From assembly GCF_025602895.1 (NCBI RefSeq), contig NW_026516212.1:434001-498000 (forward strand): a DNA stretch of 64,000 nt. Direction: 5' to 3'. Positions 53,889 through 64,000 of the stretch are shown one piece after another (position 1 is the stretch's first letter; every line of letters begins with the position of its first letter). The translations under genes were made by a program, and so were the position numbers. This DNA comes from Polychytrium aggregatum (lineage: Eukaryota; Chytridiomycota; Chytridiomycetes; Polychytriales). The notes below the pieces were generated by a model. The model saw only the letters and a list, made by a program, of their open reading frames with translations, did not search any database and was not told the origin of the DNA.

Positions 53889-56844
53889 CTACTTGAATGC
53901 CTTGAGCCATTTGCTGAGCACGTCGCCGCCACCGTCGTCCTGGACGTGGGGATGAAACAGAGTGGGTAGATGAGGACAGAGTCCCACTCGAGATCGAGCG
54001 CACAGGACTGGCCCGTCTCCCGGATGTCTGGCGGCTTTATGAGAACATACGTATTCCTCGTCCTCCTCTTCGTTCTCGAGATTGACGCCGTCGGTCGAGT
54101 TGATCAGCTTCAGCTCAACCTGAATCTGAGATATGGAGTCAGGAGTGAGTCGTCGGATCCAACAATGTTGGAGAACCGAAATACTATCGAGCCAGCGCGC
54201 TCCGCCACCCAAGCGTACTTCATAGAGTTTCTCCTTCAACATGACGTATTCATGCAGGTTTTCTTCCATGATCGACAGGATCTGAAAATAGGACTCCAGC
54301 TGCGATATGGTGATTTTGTCGAACTCCTGCGCAGGTACCAGGAAGCAGACAAGAGTCGGCGGATTGCTGGCTGTTCCTTGCATGCCGCAACGCAGCGGAG
54401 TGCAGTGCAGTGCAGCGTTACGGTGAGGCGCACGTACCGGGATTTCGTATGGGATCTGGTTCTTCCAAACCGCACTTCGCGAGCTCGGCATGTTGACAAT
54501 ACCGCGTTGGAAGCGGTGCTGGCCTGGCGAGTACGGTGCAGCCAGCCCGGATCACAAAGCAAGCCGATATCGTCGAGGCCAGCAGTGGGTCAGAGCGGCC
54601 TGTGGCCATCAGCTATTCGACCCAGACCGCCACTCAGAGATCCGTCGTGTGCTGTGCTCCCCACCAAAAGTTGGTGCTTGCCTTGCGTCGAGCGCAGATT
54701 GGACTTGAGATGGCGGTACTTGCGCTTGTATTCCTTTTTTTTGCGTTCGTACGTCTCTTCCTGCAGCCGGAGCGGGCAAAGCCTTGATGAGTGCCCGGCA
54801 GTTGCTCAAGTCTCACACAAGATGCCCGTTCACTCTCATCGCATGAGCGACTTGAGTGCTTGCCAGCTCGCTCACCAGATTGGACACGACAACGGCCACA
54901 ATGATCTTCATGAAGACAAAGACGCCGATGATCATAAAGCTAGCGTAGTACAGAGCCGCCGGCAAGAACAGATTGTCGTTCTGGATGAAGAAGAGGACGG
55001 ATGGTATCAGCCAGCGCCGGTCCATGGACGGCCGCATGGAATCGGGCAACAGACCTCCAGCTCGGTAAACGACTCCATCCAGCCGATTTGGGTCGTCATG
55101 ATGAACAGTGTGAACATGGCTGGGCAAGCAGACATTCATCGATCTCTGTTAGTCTCGCAGCGGCGAAGTGTCGACAAGCAAGGAGCCACGATGCATACCT
55201 GAGCCGATGTCTCCAAAATTTCCTGGTAGGACGTCGCCAAAGAGCGTCACTCCCACGATCGCCCAGATCATCATCAGTGCCACGAGGAGGACGGTGATGT
55301 TGGCCATATCTGTGGCACACGAAGGTCAGCCGAAAGTCCCCAGATCGATCCACTCAGGAGCCCCTCTGTGTCCAGTGGTCTGGCAAAGTTCACTCGGTAC
55401 CCTCATATGCTAGCGCTTAGCGGACCTGGAATGGAGTCGACGATCGCAATGACGACGGTTTGGACGCCGTCGAGGATAGATATGTAGCGCAGCGATCGGA
55501 ATGCACGCGAGACCCGCAGCAGTCGAAGAATCCTCGCATTCGATAAAACCGGCAGAGCTGGGTGAAGTGGTGCGGCAGAGCGATACGGCAAACATGAGCG
55601 AGTGCGACAGGCTTCCTCGAAACGAAAAAGAACTGCTGACCCGACTCCCGCATGGCATGTTCACAAGCCGAACGAGAGCTTGCCTGGGGTAAGAAACGAC
55701 GTGAGAACAATGATAAAGTCGCCGACATTCCACCCCGACTTCCAGAATATCATGAATCCGTAGTACCACTTGAAGAGGATCTCCATCGTGAATATCGCCA
55801 AGAATATCTCGTCGATCATGACAAACACGTTGGAGTATCGCTGGGCCTGCGATGGGAATGCCTGTCAGTAGCGCCGAGCTCGAACAACCCGCTCCGTGGC
55901 TGTTCTCCATGGCCCGATATCTGATCTCGCTTTGCTGCAAGGACGTACCAGCTGGTCATTGGTCTGCACGGCGACTGTGATTGCATTGAGCAATATCACG
56001 AGCAGAATGACGCCGCTGAAGAAATCGCTTTCGCCAAAGCGAGCGGCAAGGTCTTCGCTGACGTGATTCTCGAACGCCTCGTCGTCAATGTCGACAATGT
56101 CGTTGAAGCTGAGGAACTTTTGCTCCAGCTTGGTGACATTCTGGAAAAGATATGGCGGCATGCATGGGCATTTGGGGCATCGATACGAATAGTCCTTCAC
56201 GGCTCTCGCACGCACACTGGGGCCTGATCGAATGGTCAGATCGAGAGACTTACATATCGAATGGCCTGGTTGAATATGATCTTGCGCACCCGGTTGTAAG
56301 AGTCGCTGGTCGTTTATAGGGTGTTAGCATGCTGGGATGCAGAATGCCATCCGCGGCCATGACCACAACAGAATTAACCAGCTCGATATTACGGCGCCTG
56401 GGCTCGAGCCTCGTTCAGTCTCGACATACGTGTTAGTGTCTCCATCGTAGTCTGGAGACTGCCGAATGGGCGATGAGAATGGTTTGCCCTCGTCTTCACT
56501 GGAGAGACAGGGCACATCGCCGAAATACGAGGTTCTTTCTCGCGGAATGGGTTTGTTCGGATCGCTGACACCAGGCTGTTGGTTGTGAACGGCACCGCCG
56601 ACATCAGAAATGCGATCTGCCCCGACGACAGGGATATCGATCCCACGCCCACGACGGGGACTGCCCTCCTCACCATATGAAACGCTAGATAGGTCAATTC
56701 GACATCGACGCCTGCCCGCAGCGAATCCAGGCGATCGCGAAAGTTGATTCCGTCCGGCAGAGGCTTCGTCGCTCCGGAATTGGTGCCTGAGCCACCCTTT
56801 GGGTTCGCAGCAGGAATCGGGCCTGGGACGGGCTTGGTGGCCAT
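53889..56844 (-). CDS. CatSper-like single-domain voltage-gated cation channel
   Basis: Minus-strand gene converging on SNF5. In-frame exons traced: 55846-55684 (S2-S3), 55557-55426 (S4), 55309-55199 (S5), 55119-55055 (pore), 54980-54876 (S6), 54326-54219, 54125-54051, 53939-53889. S1 is 'FFSGVILLVILLNAITVAVQ'. The voltage sensor 'ARILRLLRVSRAFRSLRYI' has regularly spaced Arg. S5 is 'ITVLLVALMMIWAIVGVTLF', the pore loop is 'MFTLFIMTTQIGWMESF', and S6 is 'IIGVFVFMKIIVAVVVSNL'. The tail has a basic stretch, 'WKNQIPYEIP', 'ISQLESYFQILSIMEENLHE' and an acidic end. One six-TM domain, a pore of T-x-x-G-W type and this coiled-coil tail fit CatSper subunits, which form Ca2+ channels in flagella. The Asp normal in the CatSper filter is Ile here. 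The N-terminal exons, including the start, are uncertain. Confidence 0.72.
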
Positions 56845-57576
56845 TACGGCGCTGTCTGTGCTGGGCTCCGAAAATACTGCTCGAGCTGACTGGTCGTCGG
56901 CTGCAACTCCCAGAGCAGAATCTGATCCCGCTCATGGACCGCATGCAAGGAGGACTCGCCGCTGCGAGGCTCGATTGGTTTTTGGCGGGAAGGCGAAGAG
57001 GCAACGAGAAGACCGGCCCAGCGCCCCTGCATCGCTTTGATTCTCTTCTGAATTCCAGCCTCGGCACCAGCCTGCTGATTGGGCCTGCAGCGAAGACATC
57101 TGACGACAGCTACGCTGGTGTTTGTGGGCGTGAGAAACGACCGATGCCCGAGAGTATGTGGCCGTCAACGGGACAGAGCGGCTGAATCGCTTTTCTTACC
57201 AACACCGGCCGATTCCGAGCCTCACCAACAATATTGGCATTGCTCGCAAGCGCATCTGCAGCGCTGTCCTCCTCGATCCTCCCGCAGAGCAAATCCCTCC
57301 GTCCAGTGCTCGCAACCCCGATTGACCACATCTGCATCTCCTCGGCACTGGACAGTCGCCGTGCTCGCAGCAGTCGTCGGTTCCGTCATCGTCCCACCGC
57401 CACTACCGAGGATCTAAACTCGAGTGTTCTCTCTTGTTTGGGACCCAGCCCATTTGCAGCTGCCTCCGCTCTGGCCAGAGCGCCATCCGTTCGGCCGATA
57501 CACCGGCAGAGACGTCGCAAGACACAGCATCGGACACCGCAGCAGATACACCGCCGGATACAGCCCCAGATACACC
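56845..57576. promoter_or_regulatory. Divergent intergenic region between the CatSper-like gene and the USP gene
   Basis: About 0.7 kb between two outward-facing genes. N-terminal exons of the channel may lie in it. No core-promoter motif stands out. Confidence 0.4.
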
Positions 57577-60500
57577 ATGGTGCTGCAGCCGGGCTTCACA
57601 GGGAATCCCGCTAGCTCGGGGCAAAAGCCAAAAGCAGCAGAGGCAGCCACCAAAACCCGTTCGCAGCGCGAGTCGCCGTCGTCCAGCAGAACCACTCTGC
57701 AGCAGCCCAGCCGACCAGTGCCTCCCAACACTACCTTCCGGGAAGATCGCCGGATGCATGCGCTGGGCTCCAAGACAACGACGACCTCACAAAGCGACGT
57801 GCGGACATTGCCAACCCTTGGGAGATCGCTGACGATGGGCTCGGTTGGACGGGCAACCCGGTCATACGGCCTCAAAGACTCGATACGCTCGGTGGTCGAG
57901 CCCGCAAAGGATGCGGCCGCAAAGAAGAGGCCGTCGCTGCGCAAGGATTCGGAATATCGGGAAAGTGAGCACTCTGTCCCAGACAAGGCTCATGCATCCT
58001 CTGAGTTTGCGTCGACGGAGCCGCCTTCTCGATCGATGAGGTCGCTTTCGCTCAAAGCTCCTGCGAGCTTGCCGATGGCAGTGCCTTCGACGCCCAAGAA
58101 GAGAATGAGCATACCAAGCCTCAAGGGTCCCAACGGCATCATCTCCAAATTGATCAGCAAGGACAAATCCAAGCTAAACAAGGGCGAGACCAAAATCCAG
58201 TCCGATATCCAGAGCGATCCCCCCGATCAGTCAACTCTCGAGCCGACAAAGTCCGGACGGGGGAGCCGATCGCTGCGTGGGCGAAGTACATCAGCAGTTG
58301 CTCCTGCTACCACACCGCAGCGGATCGATGCTCCAGCGGGGCCATCTCGGGATGCCCAGCACCCACTTCAGCAGAACATGCATGTGGAGGCTCCTTTAAG
58401 CGCACACGAGTCGCACCGAAACTCAAATGCGCCCGCAGGTCCACCAGCGCATGATGGAGCTTTACTTCAGCCGAGATCATCCAATGGACTGCAGCCAGCC
58501 ATGGATACCCGCCGGAGTGTGGTCCAGTCGCCAGAGATTGCTCTGTTGCTGGCTCTCAAGACATGCGATCCCGCCGAGCTCACAAAGGTAAGCCAGGAGG
58601 GGCTAAGCGGATCGGCGGATTGGTTCTTGGCAGTGTACTGATTCTCTAACAGAAATACAGTCTACCCAAGCACCCAAACGTTCGTGGGAATGTTGGCATG
58701 GCCAATCTGGGAAACACCGTAAGTGAGCGAGGGATGTGGCCTGTCATGTCTGGTCCACAGCGCAGCAGACCTCTTGGATCCAGCATCTGTCGAGTCCTCG
58801 GTGCCATCCACCCTGCTCATGCACCTTGGAAGCGAATCTGACTCTTGCTCGAATCAAAGTGCTTTATGAACTCGATCATGCAATGCTTGTTCAGCTGCGA
58901 GCTTCTCGTGGCCTTCATTATGAGTCCTTCGTACAAGCAGCATCTGAATACCAGTAGCCCGACTCGAGGCCGGATGGCAAGCGGTCAGTACGGCGCTGAG
59001 AGAATATTGGGCATTTAGGCGCCCCCGAGCATGCGGTTGAGTGGAGGCTGGCGCTGGCCCAGTACACTCGACTGCTGCTTTGGCTATTGCCTTTGGGGGG
59101 TCGGCTTTGGCGTCTGGGCTAGATGCTGACATCTCGACCGGGCTTTCCATCCCTCTGGCGCGCATCAGCTTTCCATGACCTGGTTCGAGATGTCATGAAG
59201 GATAACGACCGGCGGAAGATCATCACACCACTCAGCTTCAAAAAAACCGTGGATTCCTGCTCGGCAATGTTCGCAGGATTCGAGTGAGTATCTGGCACGG
59301 ATCAGTCGGTGGCCCTGGATTGCCCGTTAACCATGGACCTCTGCCTATCGTCTAACATCTTTGCCTGCGCTTCATCATAGTCAGCACGACTCACAGGGTT
59401 CGTCTCCGGGGCGGCCGCCAATGTAGCATTGAGCTCGGTGCATTCAGAGTGAGAAGAACAGAGCTGACCACGACGATGCGCATGCGTCCACAGAGTTTCT
59501 GCGGTTCGTACTTGATTCGCTCCACGAAGACTTGAATCGTGTATTACGAAGACCAAAGTTCACATACACTGATCAAGACGTAGAGCGGCTGAGGTTAGTA
59601 GGGTGTGTGTTGAGAGTGAGCGGCAGAGAGATTGTGGGATCGCTGTCTGGTTGGCCTGTTTCGATATTTGCCGGATCTACTCTCTACTGAATGCCGCGCC
59701 GTCTCGATCCCATCCGCTCCGCACGGTATTCTATGCAAACGACCTGATTCTGCAGCGATGTCGACAAAGCCAAGCTCTCTTGGGCTCGCTACCATAGCGC
59801 AAGCTCTAGTGCCGTCTTTGGTAAGATGCTGCTGATCATTCTCTGAGAGGCATTTGTGCACACAGTCGATATATAGCTTGATCGCAACAATGCCGCAGAT
59901 ATTCAGAAGTACTGGTCGCTGCTGAGGGTGGCGTCTGGAAAATCGACAAGATGCACCGTTGCTAACTCTGTATCCACGGCTCGCATCTCAGACATGTTTG
60001 GCGGCCAACTGCAAAGCACGGTCGAGTGCCAGACTTGCCACTACAAGTCCGTGACCTTCGAGACGTTTTGGGACTTGTCGCTTCCGATACCGACGGTAAG
60101 GGACAGCTACCACATGGTTTTGACCGCTTGTGCCAACCGACTTCGCAACGAGGCGACTAGATGCAGGATAACTGAGCTGGCGTCGCGCAACAATTGGGAT
60201 CTGGATGCAGTCGTCTTCGGACCTCCGAAGCTCTGTGTCCCGGATGTCCAAACAGCCGTGCAGGCTGCATGACTGTCTCACCGAGTACTCCAAGGAAGAG
60301 ATGCTTGAGGAGCCGTACAAATGTGAAAAATGCAAGAAGCCCAACAAAGCGACGAAGCGGATTACAATCTTTCGGTCTCCGGAGATCCTCGTCCTGCGTG
60401 AGTGTTGCTGCAGCGATCGGGTCCTTGGCACACCCGGCGACCCGGAGACCGACAGGCGCCAGGCACATGGGCCGACAGAACGTGGGCACCGCTGATGTTC

Positions 60501-60904
60501 TCGATTGCATCCCGTGCTGATTCAATCTGACCATCTGCCACTGCTGATCGACTGCAGATCTCAAGCGGTTCTCGTACACCATGTACAGCCGGGACAAGAT
60601 CGAGACGTGTGTGGCATTCCCGGTGCGAAATCTCTCGATAGAGTTTATGCTGAGCGACATCTCGCCGTTCAAGGACGACGCCCAGTCGTACGACCTGTTT
60701 GCCACCTCAAACCATATGGGCGGACTCGGTGGCGGTCACTACATTGCGTACACGAAAAACATCGATACGGAGGCGTGGTATCAGATGAACGACAGCAAAG
60801 TTTCTCCCATGCCGGGGGACGGCCCGGGTGCCAACTTGGGATCGAGCACCTATGTACTGTTTTACCAAAAGCAAAGGGCATCGAAGCGGGAGAGCATCGA
60901 CTGA
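57577..60904 (+). CDS. Ubiquitin-specific protease (USP/UBP, peptidase C19)
   Basis: Nine exons (57577-58587, 58653-58718, 58860-58983, 59169-59283, 59450-59593, 59756-59820, 59992-60095, 60256-60397, 60558-60904) join in frame to 705 aa. The first 340 residues are Ser/Pro-rich and basic, probably disordered. The catalytic domain begins 'GMANLGNTCFMNSIMQCLF' (Cys box; the intron falls just before the catalytic Cys). It continues with 'STEFLRFVLDSLHEDLNRVL', the zinc-finger pairs 'CQTC' and 'CEKC', 'FRSPEILVLHLKRFSYTM' and the His box 'GGLGGGHYIAYTKN', and ends 'SSTYVLFYQKQ'. It removes ubiquitin from proteins; substrates are unknown. The usual 'QQDAHE' block reads 'DHDDAHASTEF', so that block is slightly divergent. 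Confidence 0.92.
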
Positions 60905-61295
60905 TGCAATTTCTTGCCTGGACGGATGGGGTGGGAACACGAGGCGAATACAACAGACATTCCTGACACCAAGACAGCGTTTCTGATATTCAGATATCGC
61001 CCACGATATTCATACAGCGTTCCTGATATTCAAACAAAGTAAACCCACCAGGGCGTTTGCTGCCGTTTGGTGGTGAGTGATCAAACCCGTCGTCACACTG
61101 GGTCCGGCCAGCCATCTCGGGATGTCGGCTGGCCACCGGCTGGCCATATCAGTCCCGTGACTCTGGCCGCACTCTGGCTGGCGCTGCCGCCAGATCTGCT
61201 CCCTCCTCCAGGCTTCCCCACTCTGCATTCTTTGGCTCTCCAGCACCGCCGATCTCATCAACGGCCCTCATCCCTCCTCCCTCGTCAACAACACA
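60905..61295. other. Short intergenic region
   Basis: It contains the USP 3' end and the RPB3 promoter. A degenerate 'cctgatattca' repeat occurs at about 60960-61035. No gene. Confidence 0.5.
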
Positions 61296-62431
61296 ATGGA
61301 TCTGGATCCCACCATCGGCTTCGAGACAGGACCCAAGATCACGATCCTGGATCTGGACAATGAGCAAAAGGCGCTGACCTTTGTCCTGTCCAATACCGAC
61401 CTGTCGGTGGCAAATGCCGTCCGGCGAGTGATGATTGCCGATGTGCCGACGATTGCAATCGATCTTGTCGAGATCGAGAACAACACGGTAGGCAGCAGAG
61501 CGCTCGCACTGGCAGATGTGCTGGAGCCAGATGTCCTTGGCCGTGCATACACCAGGCGTCATCGGGGCTGAGTCTGCATGGCTAGTGCTGTCTGATCGAT
61601 TGGGTCCGCCTTGGTGGTTTCTGGATGGTGTCTCAGCCGGCCACCTTGCCGATCATTGCCGCGGCTGTTGACCGTCGGTATCTGTTTGAATTGTCATGGC
61701 CAAAATCGCCATCGCCATCGCCATCTACGTCAACGTTGCCCTCCTGGATCGCTCGGTTCCAGACCGTGCTGTCGGACGAATTCATCTCACACCGGCTCGG
61801 GCTCATTCCGCTGGTCTCAACGGACGCATCAAGCATCGTCTACACCCGAGACTGCAACTGCACGCAATCCTGTCCCCGGTGCTCAGTGCAGCTCACACTG
61901 GATGTCAAGTGCACGGACGACCGGACTCGGTCGGTGACCTCCCGTGACCTGATCTCGTCGTCGTCGACCTGCTACCCTGCGCTGCTCAACGATAACGATC
62001 CCGGTGTGCTGATCGTCAAGCTTCGTCGCGGACAGGAGATCAAACTGACGTGCATTGCGAAGAAGGGAACGGCCAAGGAGCATGCCAAGTGGTCGCCTGT
62101 CACCGGCGTCGCCTTCGAATACGACCCCCACAACCGACTTCGACACACGACCTACTGGGTCGAGGACGATGTGAAGAAGGAATGGCCGCTGAGCGAATGG
62201 GGCAAAACACAAGATGAGCCGGCCGACGACGAGCCCTTCGACTATTTGGCAAAGCCCGATACGTTTTACTTTGGCATCGAAGGAACCGGCGCCATTGAGC
62301 CCAAGGACGCTGTCGTTGGCGGCCTGAACATCTTGATATCCAAGCTCAAGCTGCTGCAGCGATGTGTATCCGACATCATGCAGGAGGAGGAGGACGAGAA
62401 GAACCGCGCGGGTGGCCAGAGACTTTATTAA
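61296..62431 (+). CDS. RPB3: DNA-directed RNA polymerase II subunit RPB3
   Basis: Two exons (61296-61487, 61763-62431) give 286 aa. The alpha-like dimerisation domain starts 'LSNTDLSVANAVRRVMIADV' and continues 'DEFISHRLGLIPL'. The zinc loop is 'CNCTQSCPRC', with the spacing known for Rpb3. The C-terminal part of the alpha-like fold has 'AFEYDPHNRLRHTTYWVE' and 'FGIEGTGAIEPKDAV'. Rpb3 pairs with Rpb11 to form the assembly platform of RNA polymerase II. The intron is GT-AG and phase 0. Length matches the family (about 270-320 aa). Confidence 0.96.
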
Positions 62432-63408
62432 TGCCTCCCGGCCCCGGACCGTGGTGCCGAGGCTGTGTGTGTGCTCGACCTTATCGGACGACCAGGGATT
62501 GCGATAATCCGTGCATGACGAACGGACCGACAGTGTCTTGGCTACGGCTTGACTATGGCCGCTGGTTTCTGGATGAGTTCTTTGCTGAATATACGAGAGG
62601 CCGTTTGCAGTGTTTCCAGAGTGAACACCAGTCTGCCATCGCCTATGAGGACGATACCGTGACAGAGTGCCCGATACCGATTGCAAGTCAACTCATCCAA
62701 AGGCCCATATCGATGCGCTGGAGATCGCAGATGCCATACCGACAGGAGGGAATGTCTCCGTGTGTCCATGCTCGAATATCGAGCCCATTCGACTGGGAGC
62801 ACAGAGGTGCGATCCCACAAGACGAAACGGAGTACCTGTTCGGGTGGTGACAGCGATCGCTTTCTGCGTCCTGGAGGCACGCCCATCCATCACCAGAGAC
62901 GCCGAAGACCCCACAACGGCGAACATCCAACCAAGATCCACATGGAGGCCAAGCCGTGTCGTGTGGAGCTGTCTGGACGGTCCAAAGCGTATTGGATCTC
63001 GAGAGTGTGTCCTCTTGACCGACAACAGGCAGTGGTTCGATTCTTAAATAGCGCAAATGGGTGCTGTCTCGTTTCGTTCTGAGCAAGCTGTATTTAGAGC
63101 ACAAATATAGAAAATACGAGGGCTAAGCTGCGGGCACACCTTGAGCGCCATCAAGGGGAGGCGACACGGGCCACACAGGAGACTATGTATGAGATCGTTG
63201 TTGGTCTGGAAGGGCGGCCGTCAAGGGCTACTTTGGAGAATAATGAAACGCTTGAACAAATGCACTAAGCTTCAACCGTCCAAGCATACTGGCGGGTGCG
63301 CGAGCGTTGAGTCAATTTGGAAGTCGCCAGCTCGATACACTAGAGTCGACTTGACATGCTTGGTTACTGCCGGTGAAGGCGTGGTCGTTCGAGCTGTGGC
63401 CATGACGA
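62432..63408. other. Convergent intergenic region, no gene seen
   Basis: About 1 kb between the ends of RPB3 (+) and the monooxygenase gene (-). Open frames on both strands do not resemble known proteins. Confidence 0.5.
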
Positions 63409-64000
63409 TCAAGCGATCCAGGAGGCGAGCTTTCTGTTGGTTTCGGCGACGGGATCAAACAAGTTGCCGATGGCAGCAATGTAGCCATCGGGGCGGACGA
63501 GGATGTAGTCGGCGTGTCTCTGTCGAAGGACATGCTCAAAGCCATACTGGTAGTCGATCAGCACACTCATGCCCAGACTGCATCGGAGGCGATCGCCAAA
63601 TGGAATGACGGCGAAGCGGGCCACATTCGAGAGCTTGAGGAGCTGCAGTTGGCTGTTGATGCGGTCGATCTCGGCGACGCTCAGGCTTCGGGTGTGGGCG
63701 TACAAGAAGAACTTGAATCCCGTGGTCAGGGACAGAGCCCGGTAGAGACTGAGTCGTCCCGCCGTGGATTCGGGCAGATCGGAAAGAAGGTCAAGGTCGG
63801 GGAGCCTGTCGCCGGCCTGCAGTGCCGATTTGCTGGAGCGGCCTGTTATCCAGTTCCAGAAGCGGGAGAGCGGAGCCCATGCGGGCTTTGCACGGTAGTT
63901 GACGGCGATGCCCGCGATGCGTCTAAAGTATTCAACCTTGAGCGACTTGAGCATCGGGAGAATGAACAAGAACCCGCGGAGTCCCACACGGACCAGCCAC
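63409..64000 (-). CDS. FAD-dependent aromatic-ring monooxygenase, C-terminal part (cut by window edge)
   Basis: The stop is at 63409 and the frame runs open to the window edge, so only about the last 190 residues are visible. They match the thioredoxin-like C-terminal domain of phenol-hydroxylase/pentachlorophenol-monooxygenase-type flavoproteins: 'AGDRLPDLDLLSD' near its start, a beta-alpha core, and 'ADYILVRPDGYIAAIG' near the end. The family hydroxylates phenolic or other aromatic compounds using FAD and NADPH. The FAD-binding domain should lie beyond the window. Substrate cannot be judged from this piece. Confidence 0.75.
   Translation of the reverse strand, partial: WLVRVGLRGFLFILPMLKSLKVEYFRRIAGIAVNYRAKPAWAPLSRFWNWITGRSSKSALQAGDRLPDLDLLSDLPESTAGRLSLYRALSLTTGFKFFLYAHTRSLSVAEIDRINSQLQLLKLSNVARFAVIPFGDRLRCSLGMSVLIDYQYGFEHVLRQRHADYILVRPDGYIAAIGNLFDPVAETNRKLASWIA

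Overview
The window is nuclear DNA of a fungus. The genes are interrupted by many short spliceosomal introns, intergenic spaces are 0.2-2 kb, and GC content is high outside one AT-richer transposon. A cell-wall alpha-1,3-glucan synthase points to fungi. A CatSper-like channel, of the kind used in flagellar signalling, and a minor-spliceosome AT-AC intron point to an early-diverging zoosporic lineage, most likely a chytrid. That placement is inference; no rRNA is present. By translating and joining exons I could reconstruct most host genes in frame from start to stop. This matters because it argues against general sequencing error as the cause of the frameshifts in the Fanzor locus.

Layout. 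0.2-2.0 kb: mitochondrial PPR protein (-). 2.9-3.9 kb: ribosomal protein eL34 (+). 4.9-6.7 kb: PAQR/adiponectin-receptor-like seven-TM protein (+). 7.2-8.3 kb: PDAP1/PP28-like phosphoprotein (-). 9.2-11.8 kb: a Fanzor (eukaryotic TnpB-like RNA-guided nuclease) gene carrying three frame shifts (+). 12.6-16.3 kb: SLC33A1-type acetyl-CoA transporter with 13 exons and one AT-AC intron (-). 18.6-22.7 kb: a tnp2/CACTA-type transposase with introns, apparently intact (-). 24.6-34.0 kb: alpha-1,3-glucan synthase, 16 exons, about 2280 aa (+). 34.4-34.7 kb: a second, internally deleted Fanzor remnant (-). 35.7-38.1 kb: BCS1-like AAA ATPase (+). 38.3-40.7 kb: cysteine-containing, Ser/Thr-rich, probably secreted protein (-). 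41.4-43.5 kb: proline-rich Cys-domain/TM/SH3 surface protein (+). 44.3-48.3 kb: LisH-WD40 protein (+). 49.0-53.7 kb: SNF5/SMARCB1 chromatin-remodelling subunit with polyQ (+). 53.9-56.8 kb: CatSper-like channel (-). 57.6-60.9 kb: ubiquitin-specific protease (+). 61.3-62.4 kb: RNA polymerase II subunit RPB3 (+). 63.4 kb to the edge: C-terminus of a FAD-dependent aromatic monooxygenase (-).

The host genes are mostly unrelated housekeeping genes and do not form a pathway. The accessory content is the two Fanzor copies and the tnp2 element, all lying in intergenic space next to tandem repeats. The two Fanzor copies share a right edge within a few bases of the stop codon, which suggests where the mobile unit ends. 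The best candidates for follow-up are the zinc-knuckle Fanzor family, the AT-AC intron, the CatSper-like channel whose pore lacks the usual aspartate, and the WSC-like/SH3 surface protein.
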